64,000 nucleotides of DNA from Streptococcus tangpeifui (GTDB lineage: Bacteria; Bacillota; Bacilli; Lactobacillales; Streptococcaceae): assembly GCF_011038795.1 (NCBI RefSeq), contig NZ_JAAKDU010000010.1, positions 1-64,000 on the forward strand, given 5' to 3'. The notes below the pieces were generated by a model, which ran no database searches, was not told the DNA's origin, and was given only the letters and a program-made list of their open reading frames with translations. A program made the translations under genes and the position numbers. This document shows positions 20,727 to 31,561 of the stretch, piece after piece (position 1 is the stretch's first letter; each line of letters begins with the position of its first letter).

Positions 20727-20752
20727 TATAATTTGTAATCGCTTACAAATTA
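20727..20752 (+). promoter_or_regulatory. nox -10 element with overlapping cre-type palindrome
   Basis: TATAAT at 20727-20732 is followed by TGTAATCGCTTACA (20734-20747), which matches the CcpA cre consensus TGWAANCGNTNWCA at every position. It sits in a larger palindrome with 11-bp arms (AATTTGTAA/TTACAAATT core). Being at the start site, CcpA binding should repress nox. The -35 is not clear. Confidence 0.65.
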
Positions 20753-20795
20753 TGATAGGCTTTAGAAGTAACCAAAATAGAAAGTTGGAAAACTT

Positions 20796-22166
20796 ATGGC
20801 AAAAATTGTTGTTGTCGGAACGAACCATGCTGGTACAGCAGCTATCAAAACGATTCTGACCAATTACGGTTCTGAAAATGAAGTTGTTACTTTTGATCAG
20901 AACTCAAATATCTCATTCTTAGGCTGCGGTATGGCTCTTTGGATTGGTGACCAAATCTCGACTGGTGATGGTCTATTTTATTCAAACAAAGAAGAACTTG
21001 AAAGCCTTGGTGCCAAGGTTTATATGAACTCACCTGTTACCCATATTGACTATGATAAAAAGATTGTGACAGCTTTGGTTGATGGTCAGGAACATCAAGA
21101 GTCATTTGATAAATTAATTTTAGCAACAGGTTCGCAACCTATTTTGCCACCAATTAAGGGGGCCGCTCTCAAAGAAGGTTCCCGTCAGTTTGAAGCAACT
21201 TTAGAGAACTTACAATTTGTTAAGCTTTACCAAAATGCTCAAGACGTTATTGAACGTTTGAAAGATAAGGATATTAGCCGTGTCGCTGTAGTTGGTGCAG
21301 GTTATATCGGAGTTGAATTAGCTGAAGCTTTCCAACGCAAGGGGAAAGAAGTCGTCTTAATTGATGTCGCTGATACCTGTATGGCAGGATACTACGATCG
21401 TGATTTGACTGACAATATGGCTAAGAACTTATCGGATCACGGTATCCAGTTAGCCTTTGGCCAAACTGTTAAGGAAATTGCTGGTCAGCATAAGGTTGAA
21501 AAGATTATTACCGATAAGGCCGAATTTGATGTAGATATGGTCATCATGGCAGTTGGTTTCCGACCAAATACTGCTCTTGGGGAAGGTCGTTTAGATACCT
21601 TCCGCAATGGTGCATGGATTGTAAATAAAAAGCAAGAGACTAGTATCAAGGATGTCTATGCTATCGGGGATTGTGCAACCATCTATGATAATGCTATTGG
21701 AGATACAAACTACATTGCTCTAGCTTCTAATGCTGTTCGAACTGGTATCGTAGCAGCTCATAATGCTGCTGGACATGATTTAGAAGGTATTGGCGTCCAA
21801 GGATCTAATGGTATCTCAATCTATGGTTTCAACATGGTTTCGACTGGTTTAACCTTGGAGAAAGCCAAGCGGTTAGGATTTAATGCAGCAGTAACTGAAT
21901 TTACTGATTTACAGAAGCCTGAATTTATGGAAACTGCTAATGAGCCTGTTACTCTCAAAATTGTTTACGATAAGGATAACCGCAAAGTTCTAGGGGCTCA
22001 GATGGCTTCTAGGGAAAATATTTCTATGGGGATTCACATGTTCTCATTGGCTATTCAAGAAGGCGTCACTATTGATAAATTAGCCTTGACCGATATTTTC
22101 TTCCTCCCACATTTCAACAAGCCATATAACTATATTACAATGGCAGCTCTTGGAGCAGAGAAATAG
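20796..22166 (+). CDS. nox: NADH oxidase, water-forming
   Basis: Nox reduces O2 to water with NADH, regenerating NAD+ and removing oxygen. The 456-residue flavoprotein has an N-terminal FAD motif ([12 protein letters not shown]), the redox-active Cys in [11 protein letters not shown] near residue 44, an NAD motif [11 protein letters not shown] near 165, and the FAD motif YAIGDCA near 290. These are features of the class III pyridine nucleotide-disulfide oxidoreductases. It is flanked by its own control region and terminator. Confidence 0.95.
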   Translation: MAKIVVVGTNHAGTAAIKTILTNYGSENEVVTFDQNSNISFLGCGMALWIGDQISTGDGLFYSNKEELESLGAKVYMNSPVTHIDYDKKIVTALVDGQEHQESFDKLILATGSQPILPPIKGAALKEGSRQFEATLENLQFVKLYQNAQDVIERLKDKDISRVAVVGAGYIGVELAEAFQRKGKEVVLIDVADTCMAGYYDRDLTDNMAKNLSDHGIQLAFGQTVKEIAGQHKVEKIITDKAEFDVDMVIMAVGFRPNTALGEGRLDTFRNGAWIVNKKQETSIKDVYAIGDCATIYDNAIGDTNYIALASNAVRTGIVAAHNAAGHDLEGIGVQGSNGISIYGFNMVSTGLTLEKAKRLGFNAAVTEFTDLQKPEFMETANEPVTLKIVYDKDNRKVLGAQMASRENISMGIHMFSLAIQEGVTIDKLALTDIFFLPHFNKPYNYITMAALGAEK

Positions 22167-22173
22167 ATCCTGA

Positions 22174-22209
22174 AAAAGCCGCTGATGTCTTTAGCATCAA
22201 CGGCCTTTT
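22174..22209 (+). terminator. nox terminator
   Basis: A stem of about 13 bp (AAAGCCG-TGATG with CATCA-CGGCCTTTT, one bulge) is followed by a short T run, 8 bp after the nox stop. The rest of the 330-bp gap to the ldh stop holds a promoter-like TATAAT near 22271 and no gene I can support. Confidence 0.75.
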
Positions 22210-22435
22210 GCTTTTCATGAACACAATTTTGCCAAAATAAAAGATGTGGTTGTCGACGCGTTATTAGGATATAATAATCAGTAAATTTGCTCGAAAACTA
22301 ACGCCTTTCCTAATTGATAATGCCACAAATCAACTTAGCTTAACCATTTTAAATGTGCTGAGTAAGGTTTTAGGGCTTTTCGTATGCGGCTTTCATGAGT
22401 TTAGCATACCAGTTTTGGTTATCAAATAAGTCTAG

Positions 22436-22471
22436 TAAAAGAAAAAGATTGAAAAATGAACTTTTCAACCT
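22436..22471 (-). terminator. ldh terminator
   Basis: On the minus strand GGTTGAAAA pairs with TTTTTCAATC around a short loop, followed by TTTTTC. It lies about 30 bp beyond the ldh stop. Confidence 0.75.
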
Positions 22472-22498
22472 TTTTTCTTTATCTCGTTTTTAGTCTGC

Positions 22499-23533
<1,035 letters not shown>

Positions 23534-23649
23534 TTATCTTACCACCTTTTATCGTAAATGTCACTAGCTAATGGTTGGAAAATGTAAACTTTGCAAACCC
23601 GTGAAAGCTTGATTTCATAGGTGAAATTGCTGAAAGAATCCCCCAAATA

Positions 23650-23658
23650 TGCTATAAT
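23650..23658 (+). promoter_or_regulatory. gyrA extended -10 promoter
   Basis: TGCTATAAT is a perfect extended -10 element, with TATAAT at 23653-23658, about 37 nt before the gyrA ATG. No strong -35 is at the right distance, which fits an extended -10 promoter. Confidence 0.6.
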
Positions 23659-23694
23659 GATATGGTATACTTAAACAAGAAAGAGACAGATTTA

Positions 23695-26166
23695 ATGCAA
23701 GATAATAATCTAGTAGATGTGAATCTGACCAGTGAAATGAAGACCAGCTTCATTGATTATGCCATGAGTGTTATTGTCGCTCGGGCCCTGCCAGATGTTA
23801 GAGACGGTCTCAAACCGGTTCACCGTCGTATTCTCTACGGGATGAATGAACTGGGAGTCACGCCGGACAAGCCCCATAAAAAATCCGCTCGGATTACTGG
23901 GGATGTCATGGGTAAATACCATCCCCACGGGGACTCCTCTATTTATGAAGCCATGGTGCGGATGGCTCAATGGTGGTCGTATCGTCACATGTTGGTTGAT
24001 GGTCATGGGAATTTTGGGTCTATGGATGGTGATGGCGCTGCGGCTCAACGTTATACCGAAGCCCGTATGTCCAAAATAGCCTTGGAGATGCTCCGTGATA
24101 TCAATAAAAATACCGTCGATTTTCAAGATAACTACGATGGTAGTGAAAAGGAGCCGCTGGTTTTGCCGGCTCGTTTTCCTAATTTGCTGGTCAACGGTGC
24201 AACAGGGATTGCTGTTGGGATGGCGACTAATATTCCACCACATAATTTAGGTGAAGCGATTGATGCCGTGAAGCTAGTGATGGATAATCCAGATGCTACA
24301 ACTAGAGATATTATGGAGGTTATGCCCGGTCCAGATTTTCCTACAGGTGCTCTTGTTATGGGAAAATCGGGTATTCATCGCGCTTATGAAACGGGTAAGG
24401 GGTCTATCGTTTTGCGCTCACGCACCGAGATTGAAACGACTAAATCGGGTCGAGAACGTATCGTTGTGACAGAGTTTCCTTACGGTGTCAATAAGACTAA
24501 GGTGCATGAGCATATTGTGCGCTTGGCTCAGGAAAAGCGCGTGGAAGGCATTACAGCTGTTCGTGATGAATCCAGTCGTGAAGGTGTCCGTTTTATTATT
24601 GAGGTCCGCCGCGATGCCTCTGCTAATGTTATCCTCAATAATTTGTTCAAATTAACCAGCTTGCAAACGAACTTTAGTTTTAATATGCTGGCCATTGAAA
24701 AAGGTGTGCCAAAGATTTTGTCACTGCGACAAATCATTGATAACTATATTGAGCACCAAAAAGAAGTTATCGTTCGCCGGACTCGTTTTGATAAGGAAAA
24801 GGCTGAAGCTAGAGCTCATATTTTAGAAGGCTTGCTGATTGCTTTAGATCGTTTGGATGAAGTAATCGCTATTATTCGGGGCAGCCAGACTGATGCTGAA
24901 GCTCAAGCCGAGCTCATGTCTCGTTTTGAATTATCCGAGCGCCAAAGTCAGGCTATTCTCGATATGCGTCTGCGCCGTTTGACCGGTTTGGAACGTGACA
25001 AGATTCAAAATGAATACAATGATCTCTTGGCTTTGATTGCTGACTTGGCTGATATTTTAGCTAAACCAGAGCGGGTTGTGACCATTATCAAAGATGAGAT
25101 GGATGAGATCAAGCGCAAATTTGCTGATCCTCGTCGAACGGAGCTCATGGTTGGTGAAGTCCTTTCTCTAGAAGATGAAGACCTAATCGAAGAAGAGGAC
25201 GTTCTCATTACTTTGTCAAATAAGGGCTATATCAAACGTTTAGCTCAGGATGAATTTCGAGCTCAAAAACGTGGCGGCCGTGGTGTTCAAGGAACAGGCG
25301 TTAATGATGACGACTTCGTGCGAGATTTGGTTTCAACCAGTACCCACGATGTGGTTCTCTTCTTTACCAACCAAGGCCGTGTCTATCGCCTCAAAGGGTA
25401 TGAAATTCCAGAATATGGACGGACAGCCAAGGGTTTGCCGGTTGTTAACCTCCTGAAATTGACTGAAGGAGAAACTATTCAAACCATTATCAGTCTTAAT
25501 CAAAAGGAGATTGCTGAAAAGTCTCTCTTCTTTACGACCAGGCAGGGAGTCGTCAAGCGGACCAACATTTCGGAATTTGCTAATATTCGGCAAAATGGTC
25601 TGCGAGCTCTTAATCTTAAGGATGGTGATGAATTGATCAATGTCCTTTTGACAACTGGTCAAGATGATATTATCATCGGTACCCAATTTGGTTATTCTGT
25701 TCGATTTAAAGAAGAGGTTGTTCGGAATATGGGGCGTGGTGCGACAGGTGTCAAGGGAATTACCTTGCGTGATGGTGACCAAGTTATCGGTGCCTCAGTT
25801 ATTACTGATGCTCAAGAAGTATTGGTTATCACTGAAAGAGGCTACGGTAAGCGAACATTTGCCAGTGAATACCCAACTAAGGGTCGTGGTGGTAAAGGCA
25901 TTAAGACTGCTAATATCACCGATAAGAACGGTTCTTTAGCAGGTCTAGTAACTGTACATGGTGATGAAGACATCATGATCATGACGGATACCGGTATTAT
26001 TATCCGAACTGGTGTTTCTAATATCTCTCAAACTGGTCGTTCCACCATGGGAGTTAAGGTCATGCGCTTGGATGATAGTGCTAAGATTGTGACATTTGCC
26101 CTCATTGAAAATGAAGAAGATAGTAAAGAGGAAGAGAAGGAGCAAGAGGTAAATGAAGACAGCTAA
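23695..26166 (+). CDS. gyrA: DNA gyrase subunit A
   Basis: GyrA cuts and rejoins DNA in the gyrase A2B2 complex that introduces negative supercoils. The 823-residue product has the catalytic Tyr in [11 protein letters not shown] near 120, and C-terminal beta-pinwheel repeats with a GyrA-box-like QRGGRGV segment near 530. The quinolone pocket reads [12 protein letters not shown], the wild-type-like Ser and Glu of susceptible streptococci. [10 protein letters not shown] at 23695 matches the family start; 11 upstream in-frame codons overlap the promoter region. It overlaps srtA by 14 bp. Confidence 0.97.
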   Translation: MQDNNLVDVNLTSEMKTSFIDYAMSVIVARALPDVRDGLKPVHRRILYGMNELGVTPDKPHKKSARITGDVMGKYHPHGDSSIYEAMVRMAQWWSYRHMLVDGHGNFGSMDGDGAAAQRYTEARMSKIALEMLRDINKNTVDFQDNYDGSEKEPLVLPARFPNLLVNGATGIAVGMATNIPPHNLGEAIDAVKLVMDNPDATTRDIMEVMPGPDFPTGALVMGKSGIHRAYETGKGSIVLRSRTEIETTKSGRERIVVTEFPYGVNKTKVHEHIVRLAQEKRVEGITAVRDESSREGVRFIIEVRRDASANVILNNLFKLTSLQTNFSFNMLAIEKGVPKILSLRQIIDNYIEHQKEVIVRRTRFDKEKAEARAHILEGLLIALDRLDEVIAIIRGSQTDAEAQAELMSRFELSERQSQAILDMRLRRLTGLERDKIQNEYNDLLALIADLADILAKPERVVTIIKDEMDEIKRKFADPRRTELMVGEVLSLEDEDLIEEEDVLITLSNKGYIKRLAQDEFRAQKRGGRGVQGTGVNDDDFVRDLVSTSTHDVVLFFTNQGRVYRLKGYEIPEYGRTAKGLPVVNLLKLTEGETIQTIISLNQKEIAEKSLFFTTRQGVVKRTNISEFANIRQNGLRALNLKDGDELINVLLTTGQDDIIIGTQFGYSVRFKEEVVRNMGRGATGVKGITLRDGDQVIGASVITDAQEVLVITERGYGKRTFASEYPTKGRGGKGIKTANITDKNGSLAGLVTVHGDEDIMIMTDTGIIIRTGVSNISQTGRSTMGVKVMRLDDSAKIVTFALIENEEDSKEEEKEQEVNEDS

Positions 26167-26929
26167 ATCTCGGCAGTCAGATTACCATAAGAAGAGGGAT
26201 TCTTCTAAGAAAAAGCATCATTGGCTGAGAACAATTTTAGTTGTTTTGCTGTTAGTAGTCGGCCTTGCTCTGGTTTTTAATCGTTCTATTCGGAATTCGC
26301 TGATTGCCTGGAATACCAATAAATATCAAGTTTCTAAGGTGGATGAGAAGACTCTGAAAAAGAATAAAAAGGCCAAGGTGAATTACGATTTTGATTCGGT
26401 TGAATCAGTTTCAGCTCAGTCAGTTATCAGTTCTCAGATGGATGCTCAAGATTTGCCGGTTATCGGCGGAATTGCTATTCCTGATTTAGAGTTAAATCTG
26501 CCAATCTTTAAGGGATTGGGGAATACTGAGCTTTCTTACGGGGCTGGCACCATGAAGGAAAACCAAGTCATGGGCGGTGAGAATAACTATGCTCTGGCTA
26601 GTCACCACGTTTTTGGTGTCACTGGTGCTTCCAAAATGCTCTTTTCTCCTTTGGATCATGCAAAAAATGGGATGGATATTTATCTGACCGATAAAAATAA
26701 AGTTTATACCTATGTGATTACAGAGGTTAAGACGGTTGATCCATCTGATGTTGCCGTTATCGACGATACGCCAGGTTCTAAGACCTTAACCTTGGTTACC
26801 TGTGATGATGCAGAAGCTAGTCATCGGATCATTGTCTCAGCTAATTATAAGAAAGAGGTAGTCTATGATAAGGCTTCACAAAGAATGTTAGATGCCTTTA
26901 ATCGCTCGTACAACCAATTATCTATGTAA
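26153..26929 (+). CDS. srtA: Sortase A
   Basis: SrtA cleaves LPXTG surface proteins and links them to peptidoglycan. The 258-residue product has a basic N-terminus, one membrane anchor near residues 24-44, and the sortase core with catalytic His (ALASHHVFG near 145), Cys (TLVTCDD near 220) and Arg (SHRIIVSA near 230). The start lies inside the gyrA 3' end, an arrangement known from S. mutans and other streptococci. An AAGGAG/AGAGG site just upstream supports ATG 26153. Confidence 0.96.
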   Translation: MKTAKSRQSDYHKKRDSSKKKHHWLRTILVVLLLVVGLALVFNRSIRNSLIAWNTNKYQVSKVDEKTLKKNKKAKVNYDFDSVESVSAQSVISSQMDAQDLPVIGGIAIPDLELNLPIFKGLGNTELSYGAGTMKENQVMGGENNYALASHHVFGVTGASKMLFSPLDHAKNGMDIYLTDKNKVYTYVITEVKTVDPSDVAVIDDTPGSKTLTLVTCDDAEASHRIIVSANYKKEVVYDKASQRMLDAFNRSYNQLSM

Positions 26930-26935
26930 ATGGAA

Positions 26936-26973
26936 AAATCAGCTTCCGGCAGAACACCAAAAGCTGATTTTTT
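26936..26973 (+). terminator. gyrA-srtA terminator
   Basis: AAATCAGCTT (26936-26945) pairs with AAGCTGATTT, followed by a T run to 26973, directly after the srtA stop. Confidence 0.85.
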
Positions 26974-26979
26974 ATAAAC

Positions 26980-27017
26980 AAGAACCTGCCCACTGAAAGA
27001 GAAGGGCAGGTTCTTTA
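26980..27017. terminator. Bidirectional terminator between srtA and the bacteriocin genes
   Basis: A 12-bp perfect stem (AAGAACCTGCCC with GGGCAGGTTCTT) has a 12-nt loop. It probably ends the minus-strand bacteriocin transcript and backs up srtA termination. Confidence 0.7.
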
Positions 27018-27061
27018 ACTATAATTAAACTACTGTTTTGGTAGCTCTTAAGCCTAATAAC

Positions 27062-27319
27062 TTAAGCGTGACATTGTCCATCAGCACTACCCTTAAATGC
27101 ACCAAATATCATACCATAGGGAAGACCTACTAGGGCACCTGCTACTGTTCCTACACCGGGAACCATACTACCTACTGTAGCACCAAAACTAGCACCAGCT
27201 AGTGCTCCTTCACCTAGACCAAGCAAAGCACCCGTTCTATCTTCACACTCACCAGCTTTTATAGTAGCAAGGGCTTCTGTATCTACTAGGTCAAATTGTT
27301 CTAAGGCTTGCATATCCAT
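27062..27319 (-). CDS. Class II bacteriocin precursor, Gly-rich, KAG leader
   Basis: The 85-residue product has a blp/nlm-type leader (MDMQALEQFDLVDTEALATI, then KAG) that should be cut after AG by a C39 peptidase exporter. The -2 residue is Ala rather than Gly, which is unusual. The mature 62 residues carry a Cys near each end (ECEDRTG... and ...GQCHA) around a long Gly/Ala/Val core with GxxxG spacing, as in two-peptide membrane-permeabilising bacteriocins. AAAGGAGT precedes ATG 27319. It follows the similar gene at 27377-27646 by 57 bp. No adjacent immunity gene is seen. The target range is unknown. Confidence 0.8.
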   Translation of the reverse strand: MDMQALEQFDLVDTEALATIKAGECEDRTGALLGLGEGALAGASFGATVGSMVPGVGTVAGALVGLPYGMIFGAFKGSADGQCHA

Positions 27320-27376
27320 AATCTAAGACTCCTTTTAATCATTCAAACTTCCACTAAATTGGGTAGCAAGAGCTAA

Positions 27377-27646
27377 TTAGCCAGCTGCACGGCAATAATC
27401 GTGTCTACCGTCTATATAACCTACGATAGCCCCGCCAATGCCACCAATAACACCACCAACAACGGCACCAGCAACACTACCTTCAGGACCAACACCAGAA
27501 CCGATTGTTGCTCCAAGTGCCGCACCACCAAGTGCCCATATACCAACAGAACCTATCGTCCCATTAGTGCAAGAATCACCCGCTTTTACAGTAGAAAGCA
27601 CTTCAGTATCCACTGCATCAAATTGTTCAAACGCCAAAGTATTCAT
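27377..27646 (-). CDS. Class II bacteriocin precursor, Gly-rich, KAG leader (partner)
   Basis: The 89-residue product has the leader MNTLAFEQFDAVDTEVLSTV then KAG. The mature 66-residue part starts DSCTNG, ends HDYCRAAG, and has a Gly/Ala core with repeated GG and GxxxG motifs. Like its neighbour it has one Cys near each end, suggesting a disulfide or a shared fold. GAGGGAG lies 8 nt before ATG 27646; a frame extending to 27727 would start at the predicted transcription start, so the shorter start is preferred. With 27062-27319 it probably encodes a two-peptide bacteriocin. Export could use the C39 transporter at 58330-60477. Confidence 0.8.
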   Translation of the reverse strand: MNTLAFEQFDAVDTEVLSTVKAGDSCTNGTIGSVGIWALGGAALGATIGSGVGPEGSVAGAVVGGVIGGIGGAIVGYIDGRHDYCRAAG

Positions 27647-27725
27647 TATAATACTCCCTCTATTTAAAATATCTCTTATATCCTCCAAAGCGAGTGGTAC
27701 CAACTCATTTGTTGAATATACTTTC

Positions 27726-27753
27726 ATTTTAATATAATTTAAATTAATTTCAA
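27726..27753 (-). promoter_or_regulatory. Promoter of the KAG bacteriocin pair
   Basis: On the minus strand TTGAAA (27753-27748), a 16-bp spacer and TAAAAT (27731-27726) form a good sigma-A promoter about 80 bp before ATG 27646. The 21-bp-period direct repeats found in the com island are absent here, so this pair is probably controlled differently. The rest of the gap to 28159 shows no gene; a TATAAT at 28107-28112 likely serves the next gene. Confidence 0.55.
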
Positions 27754-28158
27754 GAGAAAAGGTTATTCGTTAAGAGAGATTAACTATTCTGTAAAAAGAT
27801 TAATAATTTTCTTGAATTTTTCTCAAACATTAGATGTCGAGCTTCTAACTAATACATACTGGCTAAGGAGTTATAACTGCTCTGTTGATTGGTTCTGCCA
27901 GCTAGGAAATTTGTAACCTGAAAACTAGATTGGGACATGACTTATAACTTGTATGTGTAACTATGATACTTGATTTCGTTTGGTAAAGCTAAGGAGTCAT
28001 GGCTCAATGTCTACAGACATTATGTGGTAGAATAAGATGTAGAGAATCCAAAATTTCTTCCTATACTGATAATTTTTCGAAGCTACCTTTTCTTTTTGAG
28101 ATAGGTTATAATAGAGAAACAGCTATGTGTAACTCAATATTGATTATGGGGGGATTTT

Positions 28159-28776
28159 ATGCGGAAGTTTTTGCAGGTAAGTTTTTATGAAATGGCGTTT
28201 TATGTCGAAATTTTGATTTCCTTTATTTTAATGATTGTTCTTATCCTTGCGACTGGTTCTTTGGCTATGAATATTATGGGGGTTTTTCATTCTCAAGGGC
28301 CTATTGAAGACTATCTACAGCATTTTCTCAATCAAGCCATGAGTATTGCTATTGGTGTTGAGTTAATCAAAATGCTGAGTAAGCATACTTCGGCGACTGT
28401 CATTGAGGTTCTACTCTTTGCCATAGCGAGGCATGTTGTTGTCGATCAAAGCAGCGGTTTGAATTCTCTATGGAGTATTTTGGCGATTGTGGCCCTTTTT
28501 GCCACGCGTAAATATCTTTTCACTAATTTTGATGATTCTGCTAATATTATTGTCCGAGGAAGTCAAAAGGTTAAGATTGCTAATATTTTAGCGCGTGTTA
28601 ATTTAGTTGGTGAAAAGGGTGAGTTATTGCGAGATTTTGTTGCCCGTCATTTGGAGGCTGAGGAAAAGCATGTTACGATTGGTGCAGCTGTTTATTTAAA
28701 TGATGTCGCCTTGCGGGTTGACAGTATGAAAGATGGGGTGATTACAAGAGTAGAGATCATCAAGTCTCTTTCATAG
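28159..28776 (+). CDS. PsiE-like membrane protein with a C-terminal soluble domain
   Basis: The 205-residue product has four hydrophobic segments in the first 115 residues (about 13-38, 55-72, 78-92, 97-112), resembling the PsiE phosphate-starvation family. A soluble C-terminal domain of about 80 residues follows, similar in pattern to transporter-associated (TrkA-C-like) domains (VRGSQKVKIANILARVNLVG). GGGGGA precedes ATG 28159 and TATAAT lies 46 bp upstream. It is a single gene with no operon partner. The function is not known; a regulatory or transport accessory role is only a guess. Confidence 0.65.
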   Translation: MRKFLQVSFYEMAFYVEILISFILMIVLILATGSLAMNIMGVFHSQGPIEDYLQHFLNQAMSIAIGVELIKMLSKHTSATVIEVLLFAIARHVVVDQSSGLNSLWSILAIVALFATRKYLFTNFDDSANIIVRGSQKVKIANILARVNLVGEKGELLRDFVARHLEAEEKHVTIGAAVYLNDVALRVDSMKDGVITRVEIIKSLS

Positions 28777-29077
28777 TCTCTGATATTTTGAACATTTTTT
28801 AGAAAAGCTGGCGATTTTTATCATTCACTTAGTGATGTTCAAGTGTCAAAGACAAAATTTCCATAGTACCAAGAATTCGAGTCTTTAGGATATCTTGAAA
28901 AATGAAAAATCGCTTACAACTGAAGGAGAAGCAGTACCCATTATATTTGCTCAATTGTTCATATTCAACGGTTCTCTAGACTGTATAGACTGTAACACAG
29001 TAGGTGTTATACAAGCTCTTAGGACCTGGTCTTCAGTTGATCTGTCTATCTCCCTAGTAAATTTTGTTGCAAAATCA

Positions 29078-29107
29078 AAAGAGCTCCTGAAATGGGGCTC
29101 CTTTTTG
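29078..29107. terminator. Bidirectional terminator, pgm end
   Basis: GAGCTCC (29081-29087) pairs with GGGGCTC (29094-29100), one mismatch, with T runs on both strands. It ends minus-strand pgm. Between 28777 and 29078 I see no supportable gene. Confidence 0.7.
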
Positions 29108-29128
29108 GTTATTTAAGTGTTGCATTCA

Positions 29129-30847
29129 TTAGCTAATAAAGTCATTGATTTCTGCTTCAATACTTGCAATTTTTTCTTTAGCATTAGCTTCAGAATCACC
29201 AACCGTTGCAATATAGAATTTGATTTTGGGTTCGGTACCGGATGGACGTACAGCAATCCAAGAATCATCGCTCAGATGATATTTGAGCACATTGCTTGGC
29301 GGTGTCGTTAATTTTTCAACGTTACCATCTTGGCTAGTGGCAGTTAGGTTTAAGAAGTCTTCGATTTTGACGATAGCTGTCTTATTGAAATCCTTAGGAC
29401 CATTATTGCGGAACTTGTCCATAATCTTCTTAATTTCAGAGGCACCATCAACACCAGATAAGGTTACTGAAATTGTCTTTTCAGCATAGTAGCCATATTC
29501 CTTATAGATTTCAGCGATGCCATCGGCTAAAGTCATACCCCGAGAGCGATAGTAGGCTGCAATTTCAGCGACAATCAAGACAGCTTGGACAGCATCCTTA
29601 TCACGAACGAACGGTTTGATGAGATAGCCGAAGCTTTCTTCAAAACCAAACATATAGGTATGATTGCCTGTATCTTCAAACTCTTGAATCTTTTCAGCGA
29701 TGAATTTGAAACCGGTTAGAACATTGAACATGGTTGCACCGTAGCTTTGGGCAATCTTGGTTACCAATTCGGTTGAAACGATAGACTTACAAAGAGCCGC
29801 ATTGGCTGGTAAAGTGCCTGCTGTTTTGTGAGCCTCTAAGATGTATTTAGCAATCAGTGCACCGATTTGATTACCTGAAAGGTTGAGGTAAGAGCCATCT
29901 GGTTGACGGATTTCAACACCGAGACGGTCAGCATCAGGGTCAGTTGCCACCAAGACATCAGCATCTACTTGGCGTCCCAGTTCCTCAGAAAGAGCAAAGG
30001 CTGATTGATTTTCTGGGTTTGGAGATTTGACGGTTGAGAAGTCGGGGTCAGCGACTGCTTGAGCCTCAACCACTTGGACGGAATCAAAGCCAGCTTGAGC
30101 TAGAGCCCGACGAGCCAGCATTTCACCTGTACCGTGAAGCGGTGTGTAGACAATTTTCATGTCTTTACCGTAGTCATCAATCAATTTTTGATTGATGTTC
30201 ACACCTTTGACTTCTTTGAGGTATTCCTTATCAACATCTTCACCAATAACAGTAATAAGACCAGCCTCTTTTGCGGTTTCTAAATCAGCTAGTTGAATAT
30301 CAAAAGGATTATCAATAGATCGGATAAAGTCTGTCAAGGCGTCGGCATCGTGAGGCGGCATTTGCCCACCATCTTCACCATAGACTTTGTAACCGTTAAA
30401 TTGTTTAGGATTATGGCTGGCGGTTACCATGATACCGGCAAAAGTTCCCAGATGGCGAACAGCAAAGGATAGTTCAGGTGTTGGGCGCAAACTTTCAAAG
30501 ACATAGGATTTAATACCGTGTTGAGCCAAGACTTGAGCTGATTCGAAGGCAAACTCAGGAGAGAAGTGACGGGAGTCATAAGCGATGGCTACTCCACGTT
30601 GTTTAATCGCTTGGTCTTTGGTTTCAATCAATTTCGCCAAACCTTCAGTTGCTTGGCGAACCACGTAGATATTGATACGGTTAGTCCCAGCACCAATAAT
30701 ACCCCGCATACCAGCTGTTCCAAATTCGAGGTTGGTGTAGAATGCATCTTCCTTGGTCTTTTCATCCATCTTGACAAGTTCGTCATGGAGATAATCGGGG
30801 AGTTCCGCATAGTTGAGCCATTTTTCATAGTTTTCAGTATAAGTCAT
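29129..30847 (-). CDS. pgm: Phosphoglucomutase (alpha-D-phosphohexomutase)
   Basis: Pgm interconverts glucose-1-phosphate and glucose-6-phosphate, linking glycogen turnover (GlgC/GlgP), galactose use and wall polysaccharide synthesis to glycolysis. The 572-residue product has the phosphoserine loop TASHNPKQFNGYKV near 140, the metal loop DPDADRLGVE near 300, the sugar loop GFEESFGYL near 395 and the phosphate loop RPSGTEPKIKFY near 540. GGAGGC lies just upstream of ATG 30847. It is monocistronic with a cre-like site at its start. Confidence 0.95.
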   Translation of the reverse strand: MTYTENYEKWLNYAELPDYLHDELVKMDEKTKEDAFYTNLEFGTAGMRGIIGAGTNRINIYVVRQATEGLAKLIETKDQAIKQRGVAIAYDSRHFSPEFAFESAQVLAQHGIKSYVFESLRPTPELSFAVRHLGTFAGIMVTASHNPKQFNGYKVYGEDGGQMPPHDADALTDFIRSIDNPFDIQLADLETAKEAGLITVIGEDVDKEYLKEVKGVNINQKLIDDYGKDMKIVYTPLHGTGEMLARRALAQAGFDSVQVVEAQAVADPDFSTVKSPNPENQSAFALSEELGRQVDADVLVATDPDADRLGVEIRQPDGSYLNLSGNQIGALIAKYILEAHKTAGTLPANAALCKSIVSTELVTKIAQSYGATMFNVLTGFKFIAEKIQEFEDTGNHTYMFGFEESFGYLIKPFVRDKDAVQAVLIVAEIAAYYRSRGMTLADGIAEIYKEYGYYAEKTISVTLSGVDGASEIKKIMDKFRNNGPKDFNKTAIVKIEDFLNLTATSQDGNVEKLTTPPSNVLKYHLSDDSWIAVRPSGTEPKIKFYIATVGDSEANAKEKIASIEAEINDFIS

Positions 30848-30865
30848 GAGTGCCTCCTTTATCTT

Positions 30866-30884
30866 TTAAACGCTTTCATTATAC
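30866..30884 (-). promoter_or_regulatory. pgm -10 element and cre-like site
   Basis: On the minus strand TATAAT (30884-30879) runs directly into TGAAAGCGTTTAAA (30879-30866), which fits the cre consensus TGWAANCGNTNWCA at 13 of 14 positions (A for C near the end). A start-site position suggests repression by CcpA in good sugar supply. Confidence 0.5.
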
Positions 30885-30932
30885 CATATCATTAAGACAG
30901 CTTCAAGCTTGGACGGGGATGACGATGATCGC

Positions 30933-30960
30933 AAAAAAATAGCCAGAGAGGCTATTTTTC
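30933..30960. terminator. Bidirectional terminator between the panT and pgm transcripts
   Basis: AAAAATAGCC pairs with GGCTATTTTT around AGAGA, with A and T runs outside, so it works on both strands. On the minus strand it ends the coaB-coaC-panT operon. Confidence 0.8.
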
Positions 30961-30988
30961 AGCATTTGTAGAGCTATTTAACTGAGGA

Positions 30989-31561
30989 TTATTTTTTCAA
31001 ACGTTGCAAGACTGGAACAGAGGCTGTTGTCAAGAGAGCAGCAATAATCATTTCAGCCAGAGCATTTGTGGTAAATACGGCAGCTAATAAATGCTGAATA
31101 CTACCAGTGTAAACCCCAGAGAAAAGCAGATAGATACCTAAGAAAACAAAAATGGTATTCGTCAAGGAGCCGACAATGCCTGATAGAATCAATCCTGCTT
31201 TATTTTTTATTGTTTTATACATGAAATAAGGGAAAATCCCAATCAAAATCCGCGGAACAAGGGCAACAATCAAAGACTTCCAAGAACCATTGGGAGCAAA
31301 TGGAGAAAAGAGATAGCTGGTTGGTAAGAGGATAACTGAATTTCTAATGATACTCATTATTCCCATAAAGCCGCCTAGACTGGCACCAATCTGAGGACCG
31401 TAGATAATAGAGGCGATGATGACAGGAATCATTGTCAAAGTTGGTTTGATGGGAAGAGCAAAGGTCGCAAAGATAATTTGACTGACAAATTCAATGACGA
31501 CCATGGTGGCTAAGAGAAGAGCAGTTTGGGCAACTTTCTGAGACTTATTTCTACGATTCAT
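30989..31561 (-). CDS. panT: ECF transporter S-component, probably pantothenate (PanT)
   Basis: The 190-residue hydrophobic protein has about six membrane segments and the N-terminal RNKSQKVAQTALLLA pattern with an Ala-rich helix typical of ECF S-components. Context gives the substrate: it overlaps coaC by 11 bp and is the last gene of a coaB-coaC-panT operon, so import of pantothenate or a related precursor is the natural inference. It would need the shared EcfA/A'/T module encoded elsewhere. Confidence 0.7.
   Translation of the reverse strand: MNRRNKSQKVAQTALLLATMVVIEFVSQIIFATFALPIKPTLTMIPVIIASIIYGPQIGASLGGFMGIMSIIRNSVILLPTSYLFSPFAPNGSWKSLIVALVPRILIGIFPYFMYKTIKNKAGLILSGIVGSLTNTIFVFLGIYLLFSGVYTGSIQHLLAAVFTTNALAEMIIAALLTTASVPVLQRLKK

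Noticed and set aside
27401..27737. Plus-strand ORFs of 88 and 99 codons opposite the bacteriocin gene
   Set aside because: They are antisense frames of the Gly/Ala-rich precursor, low in complexity (Pro/Thr/Ala or Asn/Thr), without ribosome sites.
27999..28190. 63-codon ORF upstream of the PsiE-like gene
   Set aside because: It overlaps the promoter (TATAAT 28107) and start of the PsiE-like gene and has no ribosome site.
28895..29116. 73-codon ORF in the 28777-29128 gap
   Set aside because: It runs through the pgm terminator hairpin and lacks a ribosome site and any recognisable features.
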